Part shown: positions 21,501 to 26,775 of the stretch, one piece after another | How positions within the stretch are numbered: the stretch's first letter is position 1 | Layout of the letters: each line of letters opens with the position of its first letter | NCBI GenBank assembly: GCA_905202215.1 | Contig: CAJKRG010000008.1 | Location: 1 to 64,000 of the forward strand | DNA from: an uncultured Porphyromonadaceae bacterium | Lineage (GTDB): Bacteria; Bacteroidota; Bacteroidia; Bacteroidales; Muribaculaceae | Direction of reading: 5' to 3' | DNA length: 64,000 nt | Made by a program: the position numbers and the translations under genes | The notes under the pieces: model-generated | Told to the model about the DNA's origin: nothing | The model's database searches: none | Seen by the model: only the letters and a program-made list of their open reading frames with translations

Positions 21501-24500
21501 CCCTCATTCAGTCGTGCAGGCCAGGCCGCAATCGACGCCGAACTTGCAGACCTGGAATACATGGCCCTGTACTATCAGCGCATGGAGGCCGGCGAGGACG
21601 TCGAGCGCACAATGCCCGGCCGTCTGGAACATCAGCGTATGCTTGCCACCGCCCGCGAGGTTGCCGAATCATTGGGCGAGAAGGTTGTGCTGTATGAAGC
21701 CCCCGGCGACATACACGATAGCGATTACAACCGCCAGGTACGTAAGCAGCGCTCCTACGGTTGGTACAACCCCAACGACGGCACAATCCATATCAACGTG
21801 GGACGCCACCGCAATGCCCGCGAGATAGTCAAGACCGTTCTTCATGAGATTGTCGGCCACAAGACGATCGAGGAGATTATGGGCCCAAAACGGTTCGCAC
21901 GTCTCATCGACGAAATATGGAACCATGCCGGCAAGAAGCTACGTGCCAAGATAGCCGAGAAAATGCGTAAGAACGGTTGGGACTTCCGCGAAGCCACAAA
22001 GGAATACTTAGGTGAGATAGCGGAGGAAGTGCATACCAAAGGTTATGAAACTCTCGAAGCCGAGAAGAAAACCATCTGGCAGCGCGTGAAAGCCAAGATT
22101 CAAGACTTCTTGAACAGAATTCTGGAAGGTCTGAAAATACCCGCACGCATACGCCTGACCGAGAACGACCTTAGCTATATGATGTGGAAACTCTACAAGC
22201 ATAAGGAGCGCAAGGCCGCCGGTAAGCCCGCCGAAGGTGATATCTTCGACAAGGCTGAAGAGATTGTTCGCCGGGAAGAATGGGAACGCGACGGCGAGAG
22301 CCTGGAGATCGCGGCCCGAAGCGAGGATGCATTGCCAAAGCGTGAACGTATAGAGAAACTACGCAGGAGCGACCCTGCCATCATAACAGGAGACGAAATA
22401 GAAATATCAGACAATTTACCTCAGACAAGGAAGAATGTCATTGAATATGGCAAAACATTGCAAGGTGAATATGTAAATGCTGATACAGGGGACATGATTC
22501 AGCTACAGAAGGGCCGCCGCAATGGTGGAATCAAGGAGTTGCTTCAACATGATATGTATGACGAAGAGCATATTCAAAGCATTGCAGCGTTGCCTCAGAT
22601 AATTGAAAAGGGGATTTACATTGACAGGGCACCGAACAACGATAAGACTAAAAACCCCACAGTCGAAGAATATCAGCATTATGTGTGCGGATTAAAAATC
22701 GGCAATGAGGACTATACGGTTCATTCTATAGTGGCTGTAGATGTGAATGGCAACCGATATTACGACCATAAACTTTCTCACATAGAAAAAGGAAGGCTGC
22801 TTGACTTCATAGAAGCGAAGCAGCCAATAGAACAGATTTTGGCTCCACTGCCCAGCACGCAGTCAAAAGGAGCTGCGCCACTAACTATCCGTTCTGAGCG
22901 CAAAGTTAATGAATTAATTTCACTTCTGCAAGTTGAAGATGAGAGAGATACAGAAATGCGCTACACTTCACCGGCCCAGGAGAGCGGCCTGCACTTCCGC
23001 GACGGTGACGACATGCAGAATATGACAATCGAAGAGCAGACGCTCAAATTGGCTGTTATGCTTGCCGACCGTCACAGCGGAGACGTGGCCGTGCGTGACG
23101 CCGCCGTCGAAGCCCTGGGCAAGACTCTGGGCAATATCCGCAAGGCAATGGCCGTACAGCACACCTACGATTTCAACACTGTGCGCAGCCTGGGAGCCGT
23201 CGCCGACATTCTTATATCGAGTGGCACATTCCTTCCCGAAGGCCCCGGCGAAGTGAAGAGACTCTACGGCATTATGAAGCGCGGCATAGGCCATGCCTAT
23301 ACCGACGACGCCGGAGTTGAACATGTCACACAATCTGAGAAGGACTACAACGCCGCCGTTGAAAGCCTGATGGATCTGTTTGTCTCAAATCAGTTGAAAC
23401 TGTCCGGCAAATTCCTCGACGAAGTAATGAAAATCCGAGGCAGTAAGGTCAATGCCCGCGGCGTGGAGGTTATAGGCGACCTCGATGTTGAGGGCCAGAT
23501 AATGGTTCGCGGCATGAAGGACTACATGAACATGGACGTCCAGGCAATCCACGACCGCATAGATACTCTCGACGACATCATAGCCAACGGCAATGACGCC
23601 GCTTCCATGAACGCCGCCGCCGAGAAGATGGGCCTGGAGCTTGCCGAGCAGTATGTAGCCGAAGTATCGGACCGCGTAGCCCAGGAGAAGGTTATGCGCG
23701 ACCAACTGCGCGATATGTCCTCACAGTGGGACCCCTCAATGAGTGGCGACGCCCGCAAGGCATACACCGAGCAGAAACGGGCATTGCGCGAATCCATACG
23801 CAAGATCAGGATAGAGCGCGCCGACGCCATGCGGCAACTCGCCTCTCAGGTAGGCAACGAGCTCCGCAATTCCATCGAGCGAGTGAAAGCCTTCCGCGAG
23901 CGTGAGAAACAGCGCATCGAAGAAATCTGGCACAACGCCAACTCCGACATGGCCGGCCGCGCCTTCGACGAACACGGCATGAAGAAGAAAGGCCTGGGGG
24001 TTAAGCTGAGCAACAATATGGTATCGCGCCTGTTTCTTGCTCCGGCCGCGACCTTCGAGCAGATAATGCGTGTGTTCGGCAGCAAGAGTGTCGACGGTGA
24101 AGGCTACCTGTTTGACCGCTATGTACGCGGTTGGCAGGAGTGCCGCGACAAGGAATGGACCTCGACACAGGAAGTTGAGGGAATCCTCGACAAGAAGGCC
24201 GCCGAAATCCTGGGCAAACGAAAAACCCGTTGGAGCGACCTCTACGCCCTCACCAACAAGGCGGCAGGCTCTTGTGAATGGTGGGACGGTGGACAAATCC
24301 GCGAGCACAAGGTAACGCAGGGCAACATCATGTATATGTACATGGTTAATAAAATGACCGACGGCCAGGTGAAACTCCGTCGCATGTGCATAACCGACGA
24401 CAAGATGTTGGAGATTGAACATGCCCTCGACTCCAGGCTCAAAGCCGTAGCCGATTGGCTCCAGGAAGAACTGTTACCGAACCTCCGCAACAAGTACAAT

Positions 24501-26705
24501 GAAGTGCACATGCGCATGTTCGGCGCACCTATGGCAGAGATTGAGAACTACTTCCCGTTGAGGATTCTTGCCAACGCCCGTCTGGAAGAGGTGGAAATGG
24601 CCGGAAGGATTGACGGCAAAGACCTTCCCAAGACCATGACCGGCGCAATCATCAAGCGCAGATTCAACAACTATGCGCTTGACGTGCTGAACTCTGACGC
24701 CGTTTCCGTCGCCCTCGACCATATCAGGGAAATGGAAACCTGGGCCGCTTTTGCCGAATACCGCCGCGACCTTTGCACCCTGTTGTCGTACAAACATTTC
24801 CGCAACCAGGTGAAAAACATGTCGACGATTTACGGCAGTGGCGAAAAGTTCTGGGATAAGTTCTACGACCTGTCGCTCCTCGTCGGTGGTGCCTATCGCC
24901 CGAAAGATGTAGATGATACGGAGAGAGCTCTTGTGAATCTCACCAAACTTGCCACCGGCGCATGTATCGCAATCCGACTGAACACAGCCCTGAAACAGTT
25001 GCTGTCCTATCCGGCCTTTGCCCCCGACGCCAACCTGGCAAGGCTCATGTATAACGTGACGCCCTGGCGTGCCCGTACATGTTGGAAATGGGCTATGAAA
25101 AATATGCCCTCCTTCCAACGTCGATGGAAATCCCGTCAGGCCGGCAACGACGTTTTACGTTCCTGGAAGTACGATTGGGACTGGACCAATTCGGAATTTG
25201 TGCAGAAAGTTCAACGTTTCGGTATTACGCCTAACGCCTTTATCGACGCCCTTACCGTCGCTATGGGTTCCGAGGCTGTATATCAAAGCAAGCTCAAAGG
25301 ATACCTGAAAGACGGATTCAGCAAAGAGGAAGCACACCGCCGCGCCATAATGGACGCGGAGATCATCTTCAATCTCTCGCAGCAGTCAAGCGAGTTGCCG
25401 TACTTGTCGCTCCTTCAGAACAAGCGTAGCTACATTACCACATGCCTAACCAACTTCCGCAACTCGCCTATGAGCTATTTGCGTCAGTCGATACAGAGCA
25501 AGCGCGAACTTGCCAACATGGTAAAAGGTAAGGACGTTCAGATTGAGTTTGAGACGAAGAAAGGCGTCCGCGAAGGACTGACCCCGGAACAGGCTAAGGC
25601 CCGTGCAGAGCGCAAGTATAAGCGTAATTGGGTCCGCAACCTCTTCAAGTCTACGACCTTCGACTATATTCTACCGGCGCTCTGGGCCTTTGGCCTCAGC
25701 GGTATGTGGTATTGCATATTCGGCAACGACGACGAGAAAAAGAAGCAGTACGCCGAGGACGCCATGAAGCGCGGTCTATTGGGAGGCTTTGAGGGCATGA
25801 CTTCTGGAGGTACCTTACCGGACTTCTTCTATGGTCTCGCAAACGGCGACAAACCACAGCTCAAAGAGGAGACGTCTCCTGGTGCCGGACTTTTATTCGA
25901 GACGGTCAATATGTTTAGCAACGGCAAGACCGAGCGAGCAGCCAACGAAATGATTAACACTATGATTGCGTTAGGCGTCGGTGTTAATCCGCAGGTGCTT
26001 GAAGATGGTATTGTCGCCGGTATGGACTTCTTCGGCGAGGACGAGAAGAGCGCGCGCGATTGGGCGCTCCTGTTCATGCGCGTACTTTCGTGCCAGCAAA
26101 GCCAGATGGACCAGGTGTATTTCGATGAACTCGGCATGGACGCCCGAGAGGCGTCGCGCAAGAGCCCGGCTGAATTGGCCGAGCGCTATGCGACCTACAA
26201 GGCACGTCGAGCAAACTTCGCAACCATGTGGGCCTACGACGACAACCGATGGGAGACTGAAATCAAAGGCTCCTGGCGTAAGAAGTTCGAGAAGGAAGCC
26301 AAGACCCGCCTCCACGGTCAGAGCGACGAACATGTCAACGAAAGCCTGGAAGGGTACGACGCCGAGTGGAGCCAGACCGGCAAGCGCCTGAAAGCTCTGA
26401 GCAATACTCCCGGCGACGCCGTAACCAGGGCCGCGCAGGCACAGGCAATCTTCAACAGCCCGGAGGGTACCCGCTACAAGTTGTATAACGACATGCACCC
26501 GTACCTGGACCAGATGATCAAGAGTTGGCTCAGCGCACCGACCGCACAGCAGGCCGCCACTGAGGCAACAGCCATCATCGAGTATAAGGCCAAGCTCGTT
26601 GAAATGCTCGACGCCTGGGACAACCCGGAGAAGAGCAGAGCCGCCGGCCGCGAAGCCATGGCGATAGTCAAGGAATGGCACAACCGCCAGAATCCTAAGA
26701 AGTGA
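6570..26705 (+). CDS. Giant polyvalent virion-type protein (6,711 residues)
   Basis: One uninterrupted 20.1-kb frame, about a third of the window. Domains in order: two ~30-residue repeats (10-68); Pro/Ala linker; Gly-rich hydrophobic region (401-528); several small beta-barrel-like segments (~1150-1400); AT-rich inserts at ~1514-1654 and ~1841-2051; inorganic-pyrophosphatase-like domain (~2180-2345); MutS domain I (~2900-2998); N6-adenine methylase (~3190-3420); Gly/Arg-rich linker; DEAH helicase (~3603-4330); zincin peptidase (~5037-5160); AT-rich LPD3-like insert (~5274-5464); helical C-terminal ~1,300 residues with one membrane segment near 6364-6385. This is the architecture of phage 'polyvalent proteins', whose DarB-type members protect injected DNA. 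Placement after gp14/gp15-like genes suggests a packaged and injected protein. Main domains are listed separately. Confidence 0.85.
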   Translation: MAEKHNTTDNRRKLYDVLQQHVGNMGTWDEFNRRMDDEGNRRKVYEVAQQRVANIGTWDEFNARIYQTPAPAAPAPKQEPQNAATPAVEPQADAATPAATPAQPRWQPTEQDKIRMQWEMFQSMNGFKQRTKARLDQTRRMAERFTPEGRRKLKAAKFAAQAAGAPAKVMGITPPAQAPAGAQAGGQAGAPPVQSGESPVPYGVKYIDGKPVTEWLLPDGSLTTSLLEADQAEFGARKARLRHQFEKRMKSNGLNPANPDDVELQAQYDAQAPAYDVVADLWSEAEELHKKDRERNADRAWDSYAAMGGGRELRVVTASMNRHADNISHLTRFDLQKMMDKAWERVGPQIYANCYSRLKQQYPGASAQDLHKTATEMARSLSDNAVYQYAVDKNTPKSTMEFFGRTVADMNLINSLGKALARSQAGTSGDMAAAYAAMSEYGKHHRIAQVGGTVVGMAIDPVTWISGGVGSAAGKGALWTGGRIMARFTGTSGQVATRYLGTTLSGRLLGGLAGGAANLGTYEALKEGERQLKYGGYINPETGQNEGYSPEAIWKQAKHGAGMGVLIGWVGPVAGNVFDPMVKSATSTGGKIALRGGEQASSALFEGTIFAAPDYISMRSMSDEDFDKQYARKYGYASLTDPVAKAKARSAARSSVGWDIWNDSMAMMLGFKAQHGIKSAWRTVREMAPYDAETLGRPLTMREIAHNRQSFQEKLRTALDKSPGDIAMTKEELEELRNAGYGKLASLFRKSDSTVKEVGPDGVERVVGEVEQVEIKYGPDEETVEGVKKSDFDGYDTMARLMSDNNVSEAARAKAYFILTGRRLPESTIMGYRTVEDENGNLYVQSLSGQGSVVTNRRFASKEKAQQEITNLQRQIELNSIEIGERFKAKEILSNATQAACEDVAAAHGEGWTAEAVRKAYEQAVKDLADPEKAQSVGQASKDLVKEVEAAANNHVDDFKGDTPDAIRERINYISGVNLDDVIRKERDKRTDKEQTALEAYLKALYPEEARQGEAPDAVDPEEPAPSQGQATVQEAREAGYNMTDQGQREQAMRNIRYQEKRMEELFGRTDTDTMFEEELGTSDPAEIFDLLPQSRYDATERAAIVDYLKACQVGDAAVERMEDDARNAMDSENAFIDKVSHEDGFVRPATMKVDSRQVYIVGGNVVFSEDGSMINTAASDRVIYIYDPATDKVEQTAPEMLSSLGTATSVEETRAAAERTITEQHENDLRTIQGDMMAFNPGDSFVADVWGEGPTQNRVVGVDNDGMIIFETEGKKGQFGLMPDQLSAMVDGYKQEAFESEMRQQAEAAPVVDERAIVRTGEAPAAPVSIKYDQGDSFRVAVSGREETQQAAVVDREGETVTIWTPFPVTDRSEKGRTMSGYTTDIARADLDVIIVRDEQGKPVDYVAANPEAEPEAAPAETPAGPEEIVIREGITGTADALKESFTVERERIGNEWLDTQAVQDAMRTYAEGASTVEEVIERAKADSNDERTRQRLDTLLEFDSTRQKLQALLAVPKSEETPLATYTDRKGTRRDVFVESDTTDKDGVRKITFKRNLTKADGTHKEGISGYLVITEDMIDWGRTLNGIDAYGQPLSTEVDPEEAESMLDAWANAVTGARQDFRAKEIRIKGDVISARNSEGVAIFLKRDPLTEPTTETTTGNGQKAQVPAVEPMPMRTVKEKGETWEEPDYLATTPERTHSYIYNESGLSRQEANDHVAHMARTAKEAVSNHKKSAPKIGGSIARYQKEKADWENAGTELQRAVDFWEAVRAEQKKVTDAERRAAAEEAAAVPTTEESGEGSKRAEQAPSPVQRSKGDGTAGNTGDAGGDSKRPGNLPPQEAEHINYKLSDEIDENGHQFVLNSKGDLVFGYVTPETSLPEAPILLSEGVITNQATKAGYGLLHIEARHGAQIRNAGYCSVLDFIEEVAQNYEIIKEGRERDGIKTYMLQLTDKHNNTLMVELSGDGTYWNINTAGIFKTSYGANRKEVYNRHTTVKQSAETVEESPESAQGGTTDSARMNSSTISSDDKSNTLFSEKQEEVAKSSEAEALGAGNLPTTERMASMTYEEVAQTAADYDASIEERYDAMIEPLESEKAVLESKRRTPAEGKRLKAIDKEIADIERQQEEERLKVGKYFTEELRRRWKNGEHSMSREEMEQDLFMDEADKEKAETAAKIAAAEFEVNTEPTEAQKKAGNYKMGHVEIDGLQISIENPKGSMRRGKAPDGTPWETEMKNTYGYIKGTTGVDGDKIDIFLSDNPTDGDVYVVDQYNKDGSFDEHKVMYGFTSATEAEAAYLSNYSADWAKGRKVVVTGVTREEFKKWLDASDRKKKPFAEYKSVKPIEAQSTPAQAEAPAEPAEATEGYELDVYETKKGKKFHRVKFPRADKEVWKERLDIAKEQFGGTSVPGGYGFKDAETAKAFAEAILHPVSAEGLKERTDAMAAVEDFTDKVVNEDAVMDLPDDTAADLHIVDVLNPGMTEHSPKEAAANLAEALKKVSDTKLLELLKEHKDNKTVRSILTDEYNRRGGVSPEAVETARKKPATRKKAAPKQKLEPEPAQAKAEPQPEAEKKARSKWFNEEDQDEAADLIRKMKARLRGGNLYSGIPVDVELLELGCRLGYLIMKKGARKLHEYAQAMIENVGDGIRPYIKQFYNATLATEEALAAEWYKDATPMAEIAKFDMVNFLKEQKPDVVETARGVTAEQEVQAALPQAATDMVKKSRDKMAIPGYFKPDGSVSAEQKAAQAGADLAAALVDELGLDLKNLPEGVQVITTNFGESGGGIKINLPIRAGYEPIKIDIDFGKTEEGALRLKELTTTVKRGDDLSYVIGEDHQAWLVAPGHKELFNAIRGQMEKYLPKAKPGAKPEGKKPAPQPSLFDEPETPEAPAAPAPQAKTGDKLLTQYEEMKKKHPDAVVLFRVGDFYETFHDDARIISETLGLTLTSRADKTPLAGFPHHALDAYLPKLVRAGKRVAICEQLEDPKLTKQTVKRGTTPQPATEPKAPATTQAEFDELSKKEFEVDPQVEKEVIADRNGFKIGDTVEWSIPGQGKTSATIIDVDRDGRPILDTGMAPIISSIAEWKDLTHKDGEGSQAPAPQRPKKELAGDSAKEQDRRNVEHDFVEAVSNELIQRINNEGSPLTMAEVRKMAEERGMKDVSPTDLQELVERAVSLRARSIAEHTLTGGPGTQEIGFNKIVKLYTTQPVLSDRDVERIQRQQYSTPVPMGYLMDQFMMSHGHQGKRLLEPSAGNGALTIGVPKDNCHVNDIDPRRLANLRAMGFKVITNQDALQPFEGQYDMVVTNPPFGTAPSVRTYDGLFEISTLEGQMAINALDSMTDDGRAAIIVGGSIGKWPTPYEKNGRLQKVADRQFFGYLYSHYNVVDIIPIDGKSLYSRNGTSYNVRMILIDGRRRDAEGNVIREVNAENRVFPPVKEEARPEAVTTYDELYKRVQDDILRIQQRLDVAARNDGGHVEGDGAVNPSDVPVANPTGDRGGERPVGTGDRSRTPRSGLGGTAVGSTGTRPGTDERPAGDRKPSGSTHGDTGGTDRRPVDEGPKPEGSRGSAPAGRPADTDGGTERHNPDGARQRGGSGPERLNQPKPVKVELTDEKVASPHVSSSNQLQSRMPAAQALEFERALHSIEEKHGNVDEWLTQELGYADTADLYRALAAEQVEGVAMAIDKMNSGRGFIIADQTGIGKGRQAASIIRYAVRNGHKPIFVTQKSGLFSDMYRDLCDVGSPELRPFIFGSSNDANITMRQEDGTDKIVYRRPSAAETERVYSYIEKHGTLPDEYDYAVTTYSQVQNGTTQYEIGDNGKIEAKPKKYKGKVPAGDITGERRRHVIDLLSRGNYLILDEAHTAGGQSGLGGYMQNIIPGVKGITYLSATYAKRPDNMPLYAIKTAISDSGVEVAELINAVAQGGVPLQEIMSRQLVKSGEMARRERDFTGVSIDWIPTDEGVAREQQKRFDTVSEIFVDIMRFQDTYVRPYLNEMSKDLARVGSSSGQKKGTKDMGIGNAPFASKLYNLLQQLLFSIKVDAVADRAIKNLQNGRKPIISFVNTMEGFLEEASIGMTEDGSASMPTLSLALRKALDGVMRYTVKDDNNNETHSALAASQLGPDAERAYNAIIEKMNSVSDDLPIAPLDAIRLKIEAAGYKVGELSGRKLELAKNDKGLYVIRNRKAADKKATASDFNAGKIDVLMVNKTGSTGISLHASSKFEDQRQRVMIAAQFQPDVNDEVQMRGRNDRTGQVVRGAYEYLLSSIPAEQRLQMMFKAKLKSLDANTTSSQKSSFNEMEVVDVLNKYGDAIVWDYLNEDPMGLNMDMGNPLRIDPNADVETQQQEAAKKSRNNDDEDGSHSGFARKALGRLALLSIAEQERVMSEITDRYEKKIHELDERGENDLEISYRDLKAKTLGRKVWVEGKAPGSGNAFADNVYMEQVEVNILDKPLSGTELAKYHRTFLEDAGVETWDEWLEKKTAEIDAFYENRIATVRERITTNKEATIARRIERFITTAKDARALGKNSFTDEEIIAEANRRYGETERQEAKAEIERETEKIRVQQNLIKRRLTQFKPMSPLSIPDDLTDESKMKLEPSTGVMVGIKLDSKYSLNGSSVVFAPLDGRRTITLSLKEAGVAFSKIGQASMMMRDVLRNFDLSQWDSHISNESRETRYMLTGNILRALVDMQKTQNARGRITAYTTEDGEVRTGILMSPKFTPGDLQSSVPLSSMLSRIQAGQEVKSSNGEVTVRKAQGWSSRGDYEILVPKSKQHGGKYFLPEQDPVLARYVVGGFNMPRSGSQAIGYIRAENLARVLDHLSTKHGASVMLSSKLKEASQDGIEYRTPEEGIEYVNARAIQPWSAPLDHLRFKRDELGYSLSLSERQQVRDLGAQEKAWEEKWGAGHTDTDVPTGRRSRFEFYADQYGQGGLSSEIYHTKREIGSLYDSNYRLISANARDMGRRAIPAIMRRRADLLAERPSFSRAGQAAIDAELADLEYMALYYQRMEAGEDVERTMPGRLEHQRMLATAREVAESLGEKVVLYEAPGDIHDSDYNRQVRKQRSYGWYNPNDGTIHINVGRHRNAREIVKTVLHEIVGHKTIEEIMGPKRFARLIDEIWNHAGKKLRAKIAEKMRKNGWDFREATKEYLGEIAEEVHTKGYETLEAEKKTIWQRVKAKIQDFLNRILEGLKIPARIRLTENDLSYMMWKLYKHKERKAAGKPAEGDIFDKAEEIVRREEWERDGESLEIAARSEDALPKRERIEKLRRSDPAIITGDEIEISDNLPQTRKNVIEYGKTLQGEYVNADTGDMIQLQKGRRNGGIKELLQHDMYDEEHIQSIAALPQIIEKGIYIDRAPNNDKTKNPTVEEYQHYVCGLKIGNEDYTVHSIVAVDVNGNRYYDHKLSHIEKGRLLDFIEAKQPIEQILAPLPSTQSKGAAPLTIRSERKVNELISLLQVEDERDTEMRYTSPAQESGLHFRDGDDMQNMTIEEQTLKLAVMLADRHSGDVAVRDAAVEALGKTLGNIRKAMAVQHTYDFNTVRSLGAVADILISSGTFLPEGPGEVKRLYGIMKRGIGHAYTDDAGVEHVTQSEKDYNAAVESLMDLFVSNQLKLSGKFLDEVMKIRGSKVNARGVEVIGDLDVEGQIMVRGMKDYMNMDVQAIHDRIDTLDDIIANGNDAASMNAAAEKMGLELAEQYVAEVSDRVAQEKVMRDQLRDMSSQWDPSMSGDARKAYTEQKRALRESIRKIRIERADAMRQLASQVGNELRNSIERVKAFREREKQRIEEIWHNANSDMAGRAFDEHGMKKKGLGVKLSNNMVSRLFLAPAATFEQIMRVFGSKSVDGEGYLFDRYVRGWQECRDKEWTSTQEVEGILDKKAAEILGKRKTRWSDLYALTNKAAGSCEWWDGGQIREHKVTQGNIMYMYMVNKMTDGQVKLRRMCITDDKMLEIEHALDSRLKAVADWLQEELLPNLRNKYNEVHMRMFGAPMAEIENYFPLRILANARLEEVEMAGRIDGKDLPKTMTGAIIKRRFNNYALDVLNSDAVSVALDHIREMETWAAFAEYRRDLCTLLSYKHFRNQVKNMSTIYGSGEKFWDKFYDLSLLVGGAYRPKDVDDTERALVNLTKLATGACIAIRLNTALKQLLSYPAFAPDANLARLMYNVTPWRARTCWKWAMKNMPSFQRRWKSRQAGNDVLRSWKYDWDWTNSEFVQKVQRFGITPNAFIDALTVAMGSEAVYQSKLKGYLKDGFSKEEAHRRAIMDAEIIFNLSQQSSELPYLSLLQNKRSYITTCLTNFRNSPMSYLRQSIQSKRELANMVKGKDVQIEFETKKGVREGLTPEQAKARAERKYKRNWVRNLFKSTTFDYILPALWAFGLSGMWYCIFGNDDEKKKQYAEDAMKRGLLGGFEGMTSGGTLPDFFYGLANGDKPQLKEETSPGAGLLFETVNMFSNGKTERAANEMINTMIALGVGVNPQVLEDGIVAGMDFFGEDEKSARDWALLFMRVLSCQQSQMDQVYFDELGMDAREASRKSPAELAERYATYKARRANFATMWAYDDNRWETEIKGSWRKKFEKEAKTRLHGQSDEHVNESLEGYDAEWSQTGKRLKALSNTPGDAVTRAAQAQAIFNSPEGTRYKLYNDMHPYLDQMIKSWLSAPTAQQAATEATAIIEYKAKLVEMLDAWDNPEKSRAAGREAMAIVKEWHNRQNPKK
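6597..6773 (+). repeat. Tandem N-terminal repeats of the giant protein
   Basis: Two ~30-residue units, each starting NRRK and ending GTWDEFNRR or GTWDEFNAR, lie at residues 10-39 and 40-68. Their position at the very N-terminus, ahead of a Pro/Ala linker, suggests a docking or packaging tag, but this is inference. Confidence 0.75.
7770..8153 (+). other. Gly-rich hydrophobic segment of the giant protein
   Basis: Residues ~401-528 alternate Gly, Ala, Val and Leu (for example IAQVGGTVVGMAIDPVTW and GRLLGGLAGGAANLGTYEAL) between highly charged helices. This is the best candidate for membrane insertion or channel formation in the N-terminal half, a property expected of ejected core proteins. Confidence 0.45.
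12090..12720 (+). other. AT-rich insert encoding a BECR-fold nuclease-like domain
   Basis: Residues ~1841-2051. The GC content drops sharply (a 60-base sample at 12121-12180 is 35% G+C against about 60% in flanking sequence). The translation has an alpha/beta pattern with LLHIEARHGAQIRNAG, then YMLQLTDKHNNTLMVEL and a late ANRKEVYNRH. This resembles the phage Barnase-EndoU-ColicinE5/D-RelE (PBECR) domains of polyvalent proteins, with the HIEARH histidines as candidate catalytic residues. It is in frame and looks like a recent modular acquisition. Confidence 0.55.
13107..13604 (+). other. Inorganic-pyrophosphatase-like domain of the giant protein
   Basis: Residues ~2180-2345. GNYKMGHVEIDGLQISIENP, then NTYGYIKGTTGVDGDKIDIF, then YVVDQYNKDGSFDEHKVMYG (D2280) matches the InPase-type domain recurrent in phage and conjugative polyvalent proteins. 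Acidic residues in GVDGDKID are plausible metal ligands. Its substrate in phage biology is unknown; a nucleotide or pyrophosphate hydrolase during DNA entry is one option. Confidence 0.7.
15267..15563 (+). other. MutS domain I-like module of the giant protein
   Basis: Residues ~2900-2998. FRVGDFYETFHDDA starts at residue 2921, followed by LGLTLTSR and PLAGFPHHALDAYLPKLVRA. This is the mismatch-recognition N-terminal domain of MutS. No MutS ATPase follows, so it would act only as a DNA-binding module. Confidence 0.8.
16137..16829 (+). other. DarB-like N6-adenine methyltransferase domain
   Basis: Residues ~3190-3420. Motif I is LEPSAGNGAL (from residue 3247) and motif IV is NPPF (3305-3308), the signature of amino-methylating DNA methyltransferases. 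It precedes the helicase domain, separated by a ~150-residue Gly/Arg/Pro-rich linker, the same pairing as in phage P1 DarB. Likely role: methylating the phage's own DNA at entry to block restriction. Confidence 0.85.
16924..17364 (+). other. Overlapping +1-frame open frame of 146 codons inside the giant gene
   Basis: The frame is offset by one base from the giant gene. It starts with ATG and encodes an acidic, helical, normal-looking sequence (for example WLIQQEIEAGNDPWEQVTAA). The main frame over the same bases encodes a low-complexity Gly/Arg/Thr linker. It may be an overprinted gene or a by-product of GC-rich linker codons. No ribosome-binding signal is obvious. Confidence 0.2.
17376..19560 (+). 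other. DarB / Strawberry-notch-type helicase domain
   Basis: Residues ~3603-4330. Walker A is DQTGIGKGRQAAS (GIGKG at 3698-3702) and motif II is DEAH (3857-3860). Motif III-like YLSATYAKR follows, and the motif VI region reads DEVQMRGRNDRTGQ. The GxGKGR form of Walker A is typical of Strawberry-notch-like helicases and phage DarB. Together with the methylase it forms an antirestriction translocase-methylase. Confidence 0.85.
21678..22049 (+). other. Zincin-like metallopeptidase domain
   Basis: Residues ~5037-5160. VLHEIVGHKTIEEI places H5092, E5093 and H5097 in the HExxGH variant of the zinc motif that recurs in polyvalent proteins. EYLGEIAEEVHT downstream may hold a third ligand. It could cleave the giant protein itself or a host target; substrate unknown. 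Confidence 0.7.
22386..22964 (+). other. AT-rich insert with LPD3-like (putative nuclease) domain
   Basis: Residues ~5274-5464. Base composition falls again (about 40% G+C at 22561-22620). The sequence includes GGIKELLQHDM, SIAALPQIIEKGIYID and YYDHKLSHIEKG, which resembles large polyvalent-protein-associated domain 3, thought to share the BECR nuclease fold. Like the insert at 12090-12720 it is flanked by higher-GC sequence and stays in frame. Confidence 0.5.
23000..26705 (+). other. Helical C-terminal region of the giant protein (LPD38-like)
   Basis: About 1,230 residues, mostly helical with coiled-coil character near 5711-5794, and a single hydrophobic segment FDYILPALWAFGLSGMWYCI starting at residue 6364. 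The region resembles C-terminal parts of other phage polyvalent and large core proteins. It may anchor the protein in the portal-proximal core or the host membrane. Confidence 0.45.
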
Positions 26706-26726
26706 ATCAATAGATAAACCATAATA

Positions 26727-26757
26727 GTTGAGGGCAGAGCGTAACTTTGCCCTCAAC
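26727..26757 (+). promoter_or_regulatory. Hairpin with embedded -7 box before the portal gene
   Basis: Arms GTTGAGGGCA (26727-26736) and TGCCCTCAAC (26748-26757) pair perfectly. TAACTTTG (26742-26749) in the loop and arm fits the -7 consensus. The structure lies between the giant gene and the portal gene and could be a promoter, an RNA processing site or a weak terminator; there is no T-run after it. Confidence 0.5.
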
Positions 26758-26775
26758 TTATAAAACCATAAGCAA

